A stretch of DNA of 64,000 nt from Pollenia angustigena (GCA_930367215.1 OV884059.1:22530945-22594944), one strand, 5' to 3'. Positions 11,940 to 23,800 are shown, counted from the first letter of the stretch. Numbers and translations: made by a program. The notes: a model not told the origin generated them from the letters alone.

Positions 11940-12310
11940 TCATGCTTATGTGTCCATATAAATATGGATTTATCTATGTTTTCAAACTTCATTAAATTCG
12001 GTTTGCATGTTTGTGAGAGGCAGAAATTGGCCCCTACCTCCCCTTGCGGTCCTATTTTTGGAAAACTGTATAGCTTATGTGTCCATATAGCTATGGATCT
12101 ATCTATGGTTTAAATTTCATTAAAATCGGGTTGAGAGGCAGAAATTGCCCCTATTTCCCCTCGTGGTCCGATTTTTTTTTTTAAATTTATACATTTTGTG
12201 TCCATATAGATATGGTTCTATCTATGTTTTAAATTTCATTAAAATCGGTTTGATAGTTTCTGAGCGGAAGAAATTTCCCCCTATCTTCCCTCGTGGTCCT
12301 ACGATTTGGC
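11940..12310. repeat. Three tandem units of ~120-129 bp
   Basis: TGTCCATATA marks unit starts near 11951, 12080 and 12199; each unit continues with TTCATTAAA.TCGG and ends in a CCCC(T)..GTGGTCC box. The unit is non-coding. It follows an ACAAGTAAGAAAGTATAGTCGG flank of the kind that brackets dispersed fly repeats. Confidence 0.75.
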
Positions 12311-12326
12311 TTCTGTTAGTTTTTTT

Positions 12327-12790
12327 CTACCATAATGCGTTAGCGTCAGCACATATTGCAAAGGCGATGTTGTGCCTATTGGCATGGGACTTCGCCTTCT
12401 TACTCAAGGAGTTTAAAGGATCCACAGAGGTTTTCTCCAGCTCCGTGAGCACACCAACCGGTTTTTCAACAAGTCGGTTTGTGATTTTGTAGGCGGAATG
12501 CTTAGTAGTGAAGGCCAGCTTAGATGGCTGTAAGTGTCTATGGGGTTTGCTGATGGATGCCGTAGAGGCTGAGGGAGATGCATCAGAGGGCATCGAATTT
12601 TTCTTCGAATACTCTCTTCGCGCAGTCTTCGGCACATGGGAAACTGGTTTTTCGGAAGACTGAGTCTATACCGTTAAGCCAGGACCCGAAGAAAGGGGTT
12701 TGACAGGATTTTCTCCTGTCCGGACCTGTTATGCATTTGAGGCACCTGGTTTCGAAGAATCCTGTACCAAGCTTGGTTTACAACCGCCTG
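12327..12790 (-). pseudogene. Unrecognised ORF, possibly a LINE ORF1 (gag-like) relic
   Basis: On the minus strand a coding-like frame runs through two stops. It includes SSEKPVSHVPKTARREYS and ends VEKPVGVLTELEKTSVDP...ICADANALW*. The 102-codon open part is 12327-12635. It is basic and Ser/Pro-rich with no zinc knuckle. I do not recognise it with certainty. Confidence 0.35.
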
Positions 12791-12799
12791 AAGTCTTAG

Positions 12800-13270
12800 T
12801 CGAAACTAATGTAATTTATAATTTGTATTTTATTACACACATATTTCGGCTTCAGTTATCGTAAAGAAGCTGGCAAACGGGCTACTGTTTATGACCACTT
12901 TATATCAAATATTGCTAAAGGCAAGTATTCCGAACATTTTAAACAAAACTTAAAAGAGCAGTCGAGAGTATTTTGTCCAAGTCTCAGCAATAGATAGAAT
13001 AACATTCTTTCAAAACTAGCAACAGGAAGACAAATAATATTTTGATAGCGAAGATGGAGAAATAGGGAATCATGTTTTTTAATTCATGTTTGTTTTATTT
13101 AATTGATAATTTAGAACTAGAAAACCAAATTTTGTAATAAAAACTTATTTAAAAGTAAAGTTTTTAAGAAAAGTGTTTTAAAAATATCGTAAAAAACATA
13201 TTGTTAACTATAAATTAAAGTAATAGTTAGTTTTAACTGAACTGGGTGAAATTGGCCGTTAAGACGTTAT
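12800..13270. other. Unassigned sequence with a short coding-like stretch
   Basis: The plus strand from about 12847 to 12990 reads FGFSYRKEAGKRATVYDHF and onward for about 47 codons without a stop. The composition is protein-like, but I recognise no family. The remainder is AT-rich and featureless. Confidence 0.3.
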
Positions 13271-13735
13271 TTTTGATTTTGGAATAGAATCAAAGAAATC
13301 AATATACGTATAAATATTGTCAAATTCAGAGCTGATTTGCATAAGTATAATGAAAATATAGAAGTCTTAGGGGAATATAATTTCTGGAAGAGCGTATAGA
13401 AACTGAAAGTTCAAAAATACAAAGTAGGAATTCCGAAACAATTTCACCGTTTAACAAATTCAGCATGAAGGAGAAATTAAATTTACCATATTTAATAATA
13501 TATTTTTTTACAGTTTTATACTCCGAATCAGAAGTGATGTATGAAGGTATTCCTAGTTTGTCAATCCATGTTAAAGTCTTTTTAATATTCACCTAAGATC
13601 CCATAAAGTATAAATAGTCTGGGTCCTTCGTAACTCTAAATAGATTTAGCTACTTCGGTGTCAAATTGTTTCTAGTTCTTCCAGGCTGTTTGGGATTGAA
13701 TTCCAGATGAATCGCGTTAGTATTAAAAGAGTTAT
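13270..13735 (-). pseudogene. Jockey/CR1-like LINE C-terminal relics
   Basis: On the minus strand two pieces are seen. One is WNSIPNSLEELETI (13661-13730), resembling the LWNSLP motif near the C-terminus of Jockey/CR1 LINE polymerases. The other is LGIPSYITSDSEY...LNLLNGEI...SIRSSRNYIPL (13326-13592), resembling the region just upstream of that motif. Their order is reversed relative to a single element, so they may be two fragments. The R1 element at 13769 inserted beside them. Confidence 0.5.
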
Positions 13736-13753
13736 GCACCCAAATGTGGAACT

Positions 13754-13768
13754 AACTCCTTCAAAACT
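13754..13768. repeat. Left target-site duplication of the R1-type element
   Basis: AACTCCTTCAAAACT occurs here and directly after the poly-A tail at 19206-19220. Thirteen bases are unambiguous and two more could belong to the tail. Confidence 0.9.
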
Positions 13769-14360
13769 GGTGTTCAGGGTTGGACATGCGAGGTAACGGG
13801 TCTGGTTGGCTTTAACATGGCAAAGTCCAGACCCAATCCTCGTTTTTTGTAACCAACCAAGAAGACTCACAACCTCCGACCCTTCGGGGCAGGTGGACAC
13901 CGGAAATAGTAGTGCAACATCCATTGCAATGCTAGCAAATGTGAGCAACGAGATAACATGGACACGGAATGGAAACGGCTTACGATTTGAACGGTTTGAA
14001 CGAATATGACTACGATTGCTACGAGCTGACGGCTTGCAGTATTCCATCACCTTATTATGCAGGGGTGACATCCTGCTGAAACGGCTGGTGGGTTAATGCT
14101 GCAGCTGCCTCCGTCCCGTTAAAACTGTGGCTGGTCTCTGAATACGTTCCACACACGTCGCTACCGAGGTGGCTGTACAGGTACAGTTGAGAATGACTCC
14201 TGTTTTTTGCGCCGAGATCCTGGCTCTGAACACAGGTACTCATAAGGTCTTGTGTCAACCCTCGCGTGGACCTCACTGCCTGCAAAGGGACCCACGGGGA
14301 TTGTTTGAGGTGACTGTACAAACGTGGAAGGATAGCGGTTTGGAGCGGGGACCCAACAGA

Positions 14361-15956
14361 ATGAATAACAACTCAAAACGAATTACAGAGAAGCAAACAG
14401 AAGAAAGAAGTACAGAGAAACGCAATGAGTGCAACGAGGCCCAGGGAGAGGCCTTTAAGAGGAGCAGTGTGATGCTTAGATCGCCACCTACAAGGTGTGC
14501 ATCACCTTCGGACATGGCCCGAAGTAATGCAGCGCATACGGTGATTATGGATGTAGGAGTCTTACCTAGTACTCCAATTGATGCATGCATCCAAACTAAC
14601 ACCATTACTGAGAAGAGAGATGCCCCTTGGACAAGTAATAGGGTGGTAGCGACAGCGGAGAAAACACCAATTAGCATTCGCGCAGCACGAACACCGCTTG
14701 ACTTTGTCATCCCATCAAATGACAATACAGCCTGTGCAGTATCGGCTTCCCAAGTAGAAAATGTGGAAAGTGGCTCAATAGAGAGTTCGCCTCGGCAGGA
14801 ACTAATCCAGAAGACGAGAAAGCTGGAGGAGGACGCGATTTCTCAATGTATATTGATAATACGCGACATGCAGCAGGCTTTCAACCGCCAAAGGAATATA
14901 AGCAGTGAGGTCAAGACGGGAGTTGCAAAAATATCCGAGTTATTGGATGTGACGCTAAACTACAGGCGCACATGGAAGAGAGCAGAACAGGAAAAAGTGC
15001 TTACGGACCACCACAAGAGGGCCGTAAGCCAGCAGTTAGCAGTCGTTACAACTCCTGTGACGACAAAACAGAAACGAGTGGCTACCAGCCCGGCTGTTCC
15101 AGCAAGCAGCAAAAGGGCTAGAGCAAAGGAGTCCATTAACGGCAGAGAAGCGATCCCCGAAAAAGGAGAAGATAATTGGAGGACTGTCACCAAGAAAGGC
15201 AGAAAGAGGAAGACGAAGAATACTTCAGCCGTGCCTAACAGGGCAAATAAGCCACGACCACAACGTGCAAAACCGGAAGCGGTGATAATCAAACCCGCAG
15301 GTTATCACAGCTATGCAGAGGTACTTAAAGATCTACGTAGTAAGATAACAACTGATGATTCAGTCAGAATAAAGTCTGTAAGGAAAACGCAGAGTGGAGC
15401 CATACTTCTAGAGCTCGGTAGAGGGGAACAGGTTAAGCCGGAATTCCTTCAGCAGCTGCGGAACACTAGCCGGGATATAGCCTCCGTGGCGGAGATAAAG
15501 CCGAAAGCTACGATAGAGATACGAGACCTTGACTTGCTGACAATCAAAGAAGAAGTGGAAACAGCAATTTGGAAACTGCTCATTAACCCAGAGGAGCAGA
15601 TCCAGACGAGGATCACGCTGCCGAGTGCGCGAGAGCAGATACGGGCTTTCGTCACATTATCGGCAGAAAGTGCTGCTGCGCTTATCGATGTTGGCTTTGT
15701 AAAAATTGGATGGATCCGAGCAAGGATGAGATTGTGCGAAGATATCAGAAGGTGCTATCGATGTCTTGGGATGGGGCACATCCAAGCAAACTGCTCCGGC
15801 GTGGACAGGAGGGATAGGTGCATCAGATGCGGACAGTCTGGGCACAACATGAAAGACTGTAATGCAGCTCCCAAATGCATTCAATGCGCGGAGGCAAAAC
15901 TTGAGAGGACTGAGCACCTTTCAGGCTCAAGAAGGTGTCCACTAAGCAAAAAATGA
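14361..15956 (+). CDS. R1-type ORF1 (gag-like, CCHC zinc knuckles)
   Basis: Nucleic-acid-binding protein of the element, 531 codons from the ATG at 14361 (MNNNSKRITEKQ). The frame is open further upstream from 14169, with another ATG at 14193, so the start is uncertain. The N-terminal half is polar and low-complexity; a basic stretch KKGRKRKTKN lies near residue 280. Then comes a conserved domain (SYAEVLKDLRSKI, RKTQSGAILLELGRG, VGFVKIGWIRARMRLCEDIRRC) and three zinc knuckles of the form CYRCLGMGHIQANC, CIRCGQSGHNMKDC and a partial CIQCAEAK..H..C. It forms ribonucleoprotein with the element RNA. It is intact and ends in a TGA that overlaps the ORF2 start. Confidence 0.85.
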   Translation: MNNNSKRITEKQTEERSTEKRNECNEAQGEAFKRSSVMLRSPPTRCASPSDMARSNAAHTVIMDVGVLPSTPIDACIQTNTITEKRDAPWTSNRVVATAEKTPISIRAARTPLDFVIPSNDNTACAVSASQVENVESGSIESSPRQELIQKTRKLEEDAISQCILIIRDMQQAFNRQRNISSEVKTGVAKISELLDVTLNYRRTWKRAEQEKVLTDHHKRAVSQQLAVVTTPVTTKQKRVATSPAVPASSKRARAKESINGREAIPEKGEDNWRTVTKKGRKRKTKNTSAVPNRANKPRPQRAKPEAVIIKPAGYHSYAEVLKDLRSKITTDDSVRIKSVRKTQSGAILLELGRGEQVKPEFLQQLRNTSRDIASVAEIKPKATIEIRDLDLLTIKEEVETAIWKLLINPEEQIQTRITLPSAREQIRAFVTLSAESAAALIDVGFVKIGWIRARMRLCEDIRRCYRCLGMGHIQANCSGVDRRDRCIRCGQSGHNMKDCNAAPKCIQCAEAKLERTEHLSGSRRCPLSKK

Positions 15957-18900
15957 TGGCAGTTCTTAAGGCAAACATGCACAGAAGCCGGACGGCAGAT
16001 GCGTTGCTCGAACAAATGGCTGTTGAGAAGAAGGTGGATGCTGTCATTATCAGCGAACAGTATAGGCAAATCCGTCGAGGGTCCTGGTACGAGGATGAAA
16101 CAGGCACGGCAGCACTTTGGTTACCCAGTGGCAGTAAGATTGCGGTCAGGCAGCACGGATCCGGTTGGTGCTATACATACGTCCGAACAGATCAATTTAC
16201 ACTAATGAGCTGTTACCTCACCCCTAGTGATATTATGGAGCAATTTAGGATAAAGCTAGATCTAATTGAAGATAAGATTCGAGAAATAGGTGGCGCCTTT
16301 ATAGTAACTGGGGATTTCAACGCCAAGGCTGTCGAATGGGGAAGTTCAACAACGAACACACGAGGAAGGTGCATTTTAGACATGGCCGCCAGATTGGGTC
16401 TGGTTGTGACAAATACTGGTTCCGCCACTACTTTCAGAAGACCGGGATGTGAATACACCACGCCGGACATCACCTTAGTGACTGACAGTCGGACTGCAAT
16501 GGTTGAAGGATGGAAAGTACTGGAGGATTACACTGGAAGTGATCACCAATATATTTCCTTCCAGATTACAGCGCCAACAAACGCCGCTCGGACATCAATA
16601 GAGAGAGGTACTCGTAAGTGGAACGTAAGGAACCTAGACCCTGGAGTATTTCTGGAGAATTTTGATAGAGCTATACCTGCGACTAATAGTGACGCTGATT
16701 CTTTGGCGAACGCGATGACACAACGCATAGTTCGAGGCTGCGATGCAGCAATGCCACGTATAACGCAGCACCCAAGAAGACAACCCGTGTATTGGTGGAC
16801 CCCAGAAATTGCCGAACTCAGACGGATCTGCCACCGCGACAGAAGAAGATACACCCGGGCTAGGCGAGCCGGGGAAGCCTTGATGGAGGCCGAAGTATTC
16901 AGTCGTTCACGGAAAGCGTTGAAGCATGCGATAATAAGAAGTAAAAAAGTGAAATGGGAAGAACTCCGAAGAGATCTCAACAGTAACCCTTGGGGACTAG
17001 GCTATAAGATCGTTACGAAGAAGCTTAGTGCCAACTCTGCTACCCCACACCTGGAGAATGAGGTTATCAACAGTATCGTTAGAGAATTATTTCCCACACA
17101 CCCTGTGCTGCGTGAGGAATGGGATGACCGTATTGATGAGACGCCAGTGCCCTTCACTGAAGAGGAGCTAAAAACTGCTGCTAGGAGCCTTAAAAAGGGC
17201 AAAGCTCCTGGCCCAGATGGAATACCAGCAGAGGTACTCACGCTCCTGGCCGAATAGCGGCCAGACGCGATGCTCGAGGTATACAATGCCTGCATAGCCC
17301 AGGGGATCTTTCCTAAGCCGTGGAAGATACAAAAGCTCGTGCTGATTAGCAAAGGCCGGGGTGACCCAACCCAACCGTCATCATATCGCCCTCTCTGTAT
17401 GCTGGATAGTGCCGGCAAGCTTCTGGAGAAATTATTGCAACGCCGATTAGCAGACTCCGTCGAGATGGCTGGAGGATTATCGCAGAGACAGCATGGCTTT
17501 CGACCAGGCAAATCTACTCATGGTGCCATTGAGGATGTAGTAAGAAGCTTCGAAGCCACACAACGCCCACGATACTACCCAAAGCGTATACTCGTCTTAG
17601 CTACACTTGATGTACGCAATGCTTTTAACAGCCTACGATGGGTTGATATTATGAAGGCACTACGGGAGAGATTCAGCATCCCCGGATACCTACTGAAAAT
17701 CCTTCAGAGTTACCTTAGAGATCGTAAGCTGCTATACGATACGCCCAAAGGCCAAAGGCGCAAATCGATAACATCCGGCGCAGCTCAGGGATCAATTTTG
17801 GGTCCCGATCTTTGGAACATGAGTTATGATGAGATACTTTCGATAGATATGCCTCCAGACACACACCTTGTAGGATACGCAGATGATATAGCGGCCGTAA
17901 TCTCAGCACGAGATACTGATGACGCGAGAAGAAAGCTGAACCAAGTCATGATAAGGACGCAAATATGGCTAGAAAACCATGGGTTGGAGCTTGCTAGAAA
18001 CAAGACTGAGGTAATACTGTTGACGCGAGCACACATCCCACTTGAAATTAGCATGCATATTGGTGATACTCCCTTGGTCACAAAAAAGGAGGTGAAATAT
18101 TTGGGCATCAAACTTGACTGCAGGCTCACTTATTGGGCTCAAATACAACACGCGGCCACCAAGGCTGCAAAGGTTACAGGCATGCTAAGCAGGCTAATGG
18201 CGAATATCGGTGGACCAACACAGAGCAAGAGGAGACTAATTATGGCAGCAACCAATTCTATACTCTTATATGGCAGTGAAATCTGGGGAGAGGCGATGCG
18301 GGCGAAGACTAAACGCAATGTACTGGGGGCAGTTCAGCGCACGGCGGCACTAAGAGTCGCTTCGGCTTACCGTACGGTTTCGGGCAACGCGGTATTTGTT
18401 ATAAGCGGAGAAATACCTGTCGATCTCTTGGCGCTTGAGCGAAATGAGGCATGGCAATCTAGTAGAGATGTTCCTGGTATAAGTGCTGCAGAGCGGAGAT
18501 CTCAAACCATCCAGCGATGGCAAAACAGATGGAGCACAGAAACGACCGGTAGATGGACGGCAAGGCTCATCCCATATATAGAAAGATGGACGCAGAGGAA
18601 ATCTGGGGAGGTTAACTACTTTCTGACCCAATTTCTCTCGGGTCATGGATACTTTTAAAAGTATTTGTACCGCATGGGCAAGACGGGTGATCCTGCTTGT
18701 ATCTATTGCGGCGAGGCGAACGGTGATGCGGAACACACGTTCTTTAACTGTACCAGATGGTCCGCAGAAGGAAACGCACTGAGGGAGCAGATCGGCGAGT
18801 TTAATGCTGATAATATAGTTGAAAAAATGATCGAATGCGGAGACAAATGGAATGCAGTAGGACACCACTATGTCGAAAATGTGTTACGGACGAAGAAAAA

Positions 18901-18997
18901 AGACCTCGATAATTTGAGGCAACGTGAGCGCCAACGAACGGAGGATGAGCAGCAAGAGCACGCTGGCTATGAACATGATGGACCCAGACGTGGGTAA
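15953..18997 (+). pseudogene. R1-type ORF2 (endonuclease plus reverse transcriptase), two nonsense codons
   Basis: 1014 codons in one frame from the ATG at 15953, interrupted by TAG at 17255-17257 and TAA at 18656-18658. The endonuclease domain (about residues 1-215) has ANMHRSR, SEQY, TGDFNA and SDHQYISF. The RT domain (about 405-720) has KAPGPDGIP, LISKGRG...SYRPLCML, QHGFRPGKSTH, LDVRNAFNSL, AAQGSILGP and the catalytic GYADDIA. The C-terminal CIYCGEANGDAEHTFFNC is the CCHC typical of R1-type ORF2. These cut the target and copy RNA by target-primed reverse transcription. The length matches the family, and no frameshift is seen. The first stop falls between RT motifs, so a truncated endonuclease with partial RT would be made. 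Confidence 0.9.
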
Positions 18998-19175
18998 ATA
19001 GAGTAGTCCTTCCGAGGACGAAGTTTCTGGGCCTTCCCGAAGTAATACGGATAGCAGTTCCGGGAAGGCACTTCACCAGAAAATTAGGAGGGATTGTTTT
19101 AGTGGAAACACCACTCGACGCAGTTGACGACGGTCACTGTAAGTGCGAAGGCATTTTTAACCCTACCTCACACAT

Positions 19176-19205
<30 letters not shown>

Positions 19206-19210
<5 letters not shown>

Positions 19211-19220
19211 CTTCAAAACT
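19206..19220. repeat. Right target-site duplication of the R1-type element
   Basis: Matches 13754-13768; it follows the poly-A tail. Confidence 0.9.
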
Positions 19221-19231
19221 TGACAAATACT

Positions 19232-19353
19232 AACATATGTGACTTTCTCCGAAAAAGGGACCTAGTATGTCAAAAAACGGGTTCTTGGGAAAATCGATCA
19301 AATCTTCATTTTCACACACTAGGTCCCTTTTCTCGGAGAAGGTCACATATGTT
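19232..19353. repeat. 122-bp inverted repeat (hairpin element)
   Basis: AACATATGTGACTTTCTCCG at 19232 is inverted at the right end (CGGAGAAGGTCACATATGTT to 19353), with arms of about 35 bp and a few mismatches. The R1 insertion lies 12 bp to the left. Confidence 0.75.
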
Positions 19354-19399
19354 GATTGCGGATTGCACCAATTGTCAAATTATGGACTGATTCGTAAAG

Positions 19400-20473
19400 G
19401 TCTTAATACTAAATAACATTGTTGTTAAATTAAGCCCACTACAGTTTGCTGAGGCAAGAAAAAAATTTCGTGAAGATACCCAGGCAGAAAAATTCAATCA
19501 CCACGACGTTGTGCCGACGTTGCAGGGGGTACTATCAACATCAATACAACGTACTGTTAACCAAATTTACAATGCTGTCACAATATTAAAATGATAACGC
19601 CAAATGTGCGTCTTCCGACTCTTCTTTTTGGTGTTGTCACAGCACTGTAAATTTAAATTTACAATGTTGGATTCACGAATTTACAACGTAGTCACAACCG
19701 TCTTCCGACTCTTATTTTCAATATTGTTACAAATATAAATTCGCTAAACAAACAAGCAAAAATTTGTATATTTTCTAACCTAAAAAAGTTTATGTGTTTT
19801 TCTTTTAATACGAAACTATTAAATTAATAAGACTACATTTTTGTATATACAGCGTTGCAGCGTAATTATAGAATTATTATATACACGGTATTAGGAAATA
19901 AAGGTTTAATACAGTGTTATAGCGGTATAGTTTTATTGTAAATACCTACGACTTTAAAAAACTAAAGTCGTATATTTGTATTTAGGGTGTTGTACCGGTG
20001 TTGAATCTTATTTAAAAACGGTATTAAAAAACTAAGGTTGTAATTTTGTTTCTACAGTGTTGTGATGGTACCATATTTTTGGTAGAGTCACAATTTTGTA
20101 TTTACTGGGTTGTGGCGGTACATAATATTTATAGGTTTATAATTTAGCATAGGCCCTATATAAAGCCCATTCTAAAAAAATCAGCTTAATAAGCCTTAAA
20201 CTGCCGCAAATTTTAATATATTGGTGACATTTAGTTGGTTAAAACTCTACTTGTAATATGGAGCCAGCGATCTGCCGCAGCCTTGATCCTCATCTCATAC
20301 ATCATTGTTAACATAGCATTAATGGTCAAGTGGGGATTGAACTTAATTTTAAGGAGAGCCTCTGTTCGTTCACAAGTCTCAAGGAAAACATTTTTGGAAT
20401 TTATTTAATAATTTATTAAATAAATTTTTATATACATAAATACATACATATAGTAAAAAAATAAAAAATACAA
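19400..20473. repeat. Intergenic sequence with diverged tandem motifs
   Basis: GTCTTCCGACTCTT recurs at about 19610 and 19700. From 19850 to 20150, loosely repeated units of about 70-80 bp each contain GTGTTGTnnCGGTA and a TTTGTATTTA stretch. I see no coding potential. On the minus strand AATAAA signals for MMS22L occur near 20395-20430. Confidence 0.5.
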
Positions 20474-22938
20474 TTAAACATCCTTTTGCTTGTTCAATTC
20501 AATACTTTGCTGCAGTTTACTTAAACAACTACGTATACGATTATCTTCACCAGCGCCACGTTTTGCTTCCACAATGTGAATTTCTTCAATTAAATATGGC
20601 ATTATATCACTAATTAGCTCATAGGAAATTGAACATAATTTAATTAGAAGTTCAAAAAAGAAAAATGTATAAAATGATAAATGTTTTTTCGTTAATATGC
20701 GTAAGTGTTCACTTAACAAATCCTTTAGAGCATTTGATTTTTTGAAGACGGGACTGACAACTATGCGTTTAAATAAATCTAAGAGTAAAACGCGGCTGGG
20801 AACAATTTCATCAACCATCATTATATGCTCTAAAGTGGATAATGAGCTTCCTTTCATAAATGTTAGCAAACGTGCAGTGGAATTCACATCGTCGGCTTTT
20901 GAAGAAATTGATTCAATAACTTCCTGATATATTGTAATAACAAGGCAAGCATTTGGATCGGCTTGCCGTCGTTGTGTAGATAAGAAAAGATTTGTTAGTT
21001 TCTCAAAAACAAATAATGATAATTCATGGTTATCGCCCTGAAGGCAGTTAATGTATGGCCTTGCAACTTGTTTAGCATTTGGTGAAATTTTAAAATGTGG
21101 TGTCCACTTTTGTATTAAATCCGTCAGTGTTTTATTTAAATAGGCATCAGATTTAAAATTTAAACGGCCGATTCCCTGCACTACCACAGGCCATACTTTG
21201 TGTATAAGTTGAGCAAGTTTGCCTTCTGGAGGTTTTCCCATTTGTATCGTGGTGGGTAGTATATAGCGTGTAATTGCTATATGAAAGAAACAAGTAATCT
21301 TCGATTTGGCGTAAACAATATAAGGACAATTGAAAATGACGATTGCCAAAAAGCTATAGAAACGAAAGATCAACTCAGATTTCTCTAATTTAAAATCAGT
21401 ATTAAGCCATTTGTCGAAATTACGTATATAGGAATTAAAGTTATTTGATATTATATTACGTTGACCATAATCATTGGTAGCGTCGTACTTCTTACCAACC
21501 GCTGCTATAAAAATACATAAAGGCTCTTTAGCTTGCAGTAATTCTTCAACACTTGTATTTGTCATTACCGCGAATTCGGGCAGTTTTACTATAATTTTGG
21601 TAAGTTTAGCGACGTCTTCATTGCTTGCTGTCAAAATTACTAGACTTTTGAGCCAAATCTGCATAATTGTTGTGCGGTCTACGAGATTGTAACGATCAGA
21701 TTCGAGAATTTTAAGTAAAAATTGAGGAACTGCTTGGCGATTTGCAGGTTGCTGCTCTGCAAAGAAGGTAAACATTTTTTGGAAACTTTGTACATCAGTT
21801 ACCGCAAACGAATGCGTGCAGAAATCGGCTGCTAAAGTAGGTAGCCAATGACTAAAGTTATTTAGAAATTGTTGCTTGACAAACGGCAATATCGTGCTAT
21901 TAAGTGCCTTCAATAGCTCATTGTTCGCGTCCATGAGTTGTTCAGAACATTGAATTTTGGCGAAAATCAAATGTATAGCTTCAAGAGTCCTTTCTTGCTC
22001 CACCGGGGTGCAATTGTTGAGAAAGTTGGGAATCCAAGAACCAATTAAAAGATGTTCTCCTCTTAGAAAATTATCAGCCCGTTCAAATATATCTAAAAGG
22101 GTATCAGCCATTATTTTTGATACCGAAAGATCGTTGCGTATTGCCGATAATTGTCGCATAAGCTTAGTTATATAATCCGTCAAATCGTATTGGCGTTCGG
22201 CATAAAGTATCCATAAAGCCATATGACCTTTTGCTACAGCCACTTGTTTTGGCTCTGTCACTTTTTCAAAAGAAATAGATAAAAGTTTGTCCCTTAGTTT
22301 AAGCGATAAGTCACTAAAATCTCCACAAAGTGATAAAACCAAAAATAGTTCGATTAAATGATGAATACCAGTTTCATTTAGTGCTAAAAATTTTTGTGCA
22401 CTAAACTTCGTATAAATGCGACCAAGTAGCTTTTGAGCTTGATGATTGGCATGACATGCCAATAATCTTTCTAAACATTTGCCCATCAGTAACACGAATA
22501 GTGTATAGCTGCTAAGATTTGCATCAGGCGGTTTATTTAATAAGTTGCGATATTTATCCACGTAGGCGCGGCCACTACCACAAGCTACCGCCAAACTGCT
22601 AGGAGCTGCTCCAGAAATGTAAAATGATGAATTAAGTTTTTTATGAAAATGTTCCCACAATATCATTGGAATGTTAACTTTCGGCTGCCACCATTGTAGA
22701 AGGGTTGGTGTTAAAATACCAATAAATATACGTAGTTGTTCTTCATTGGGGTTTGCATTGAGAAATTGTTGTGTTATACGCTCACAAAATTCAAAATTCT
22801 CTACAGACTCTCCTAAAGCTTTGCAATAATTGGATCCTTCATAATTACCATTAGACCGGTAGCCATGCAAACGCACAAGGGCATTCAGCATCCAATTTGA
22901 AAATTCACAAAAACTTAGCGGTGTTAAAGAAAAATCAT
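20474..22938 (-). CDS. MMS22L: MMS22L exon 3 (C-terminal two-thirds)
   Basis: MMS22L works with TONSL at stalled replication forks and promotes RAD51-dependent repair in the nucleus. This exon encodes predicted residues 305-1125 and starts after the acceptor TTTCTCAG at 22939-22941, completing a GAT codon. Segments that follow the animal family are EEQLRIFIGIL, PMILWEHFHKKLNSSF, SSYTLFVLLMGKCLER, LLGRIYTKFSAQKF, KGHMALWILYAE and, near the C-terminus, AYLNKTLTDLIQKW. The family is all-helical, with no catalytic motif expected. The reading frame stays open 5' of the acceptor to an ATG at 22990, but that hydrophobic N-terminus (MKHYLICLFIF) is intron sequence, not a signal peptide. The stop is followed by AATAAA-type signals on the minus strand. 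Confidence 0.9.
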
Positions 22939-23228
22939 CTGAGAAACAAAAGGTTGGAAATATAAAAAGACATATTAAATAGTGCTTCATTTTGAGAAAA
23001 TATTAAATAAATATTTTCTTAAATAATCAAAAAAAAAACGTATACTTTTAAACATCTCATTATTATGGCTAAAAAGCTAGTGTTCAAATATTTCAATTTT
23101 GAATAGAGTCAGATCTATTACTCTTGACATAATACATGAAAGACGATCCAACCGAACGTAGGTATACGATAATGCCTATGGTGGACGAATTGGAATTCCT
23201 ACAGCATTTCTGCAACCGTTTTCTGTAA

Positions 23229-23453
23229 TTCGCTAAAGCTAAATCTCCACCGCTAAAAATCTAGAATGTTGATTTAGCGAATTTTGGCTACGAATGCAAT
23301 TCTGTAACGTGCATTGTTAAATTTGACAATGCCATAAAAATTTAATTCGCCGCAATTGTAGCTTTTAATGTCATCGGTAAAATTTTTAAGTTTTGTATTC
23401 TCTAAGGCATTTTAGCGATCGAGATTTAGCTTTAGCTTAGCGAGTTAGAGAAT
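23229..23453. mobile_element. TIR element inside MMS22L intron 2
   Basis: ATTCGCTAAAGCTAAATCTC with CCGCTAAAA at the left is inverted at the right as TTTTAGCGATCGAGATTTAG, followed by AGAGAATAC. Several GCTAAA and TTTAGC motifs repeat inside. Boundaries are approximate. Confidence 0.55.
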
Positions 23454-23589
23454 ACGGCTGCTGATCTCTTAATAATGGAATATGTACATAACTTGCATAA
23501 ACTCAGTACTACAACAATGAAACAATAAAAAAACATGAATTTTGTTGCTAGAATTGAGACGGCAAGTGTCAAAATGCCTTATAAAGAAG

Positions 23590-23800
23590 AGTAGAAACTG
23601 GGAATTATTTCCTTTCGAAGGTTACTTTATATTATATTCAACATTTTTTTTTTTAATTTTTCGAATTTATTCTATGAGCTAAATTTCAGTTATGTATTTT
23701 ATAAAGCCTTTTTGTAATAGTTCTATTCCTTAAATTTTTCAGAAATGACTTTATACACTACCAGACTATTATATTGTATTTTCTTTTTACATTTTACTGC
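23590..23800 (+). repeat. Dispersed repeat X, copy 2
   Basis: GAAACTGGGAATTATTTCCT through CTATTATATTGTATTTTC matches 556-770, with small indels in the T-run. Confidence 0.8.

Larger units (their letters stand above)
13769..19207 (+). mobile_element. Full-length R1-clade non-LTR retrotransposon
   Basis: About 5.4 kb bounded by a 13-15-bp target-site duplication and ending in a ~31-nt poly-A tail (19177-19207). Its layout is 5' UTR of about 590 bp (GGTGTTCAGGG start), ORF1 with CCHC knuckles, ORF2 with endonuclease, reverse transcriptase and a C-terminal CCHC, then a 3' UTR of about 180 bp. The GC-richer composition stands out sharply from the AT-rich flanks. It sits outside rDNA. Two nonsense codons in ORF2 make this copy non-autonomous, but the intact length and TSD indicate recent arrival. 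Confidence 0.95.

Noticed and set aside
14273..14725. Long minus-strand frames opposite the R1-type ORFs (also 15657-15917, 17002-17511, 18350-18868)
   Set aside because: They are shadows of ORF1 and ORF2, whose motifs are unambiguous on the plus strand.
22939..22990. A signal peptide (MKHYLICLFIFPTFCFS) at the start of the 838-codon minus-strand frame
   Set aside because: It is intron sequence read through the acceptor TTTCTCAG; splicing to exon 2 gives a better MMS22L match and consistent phases.
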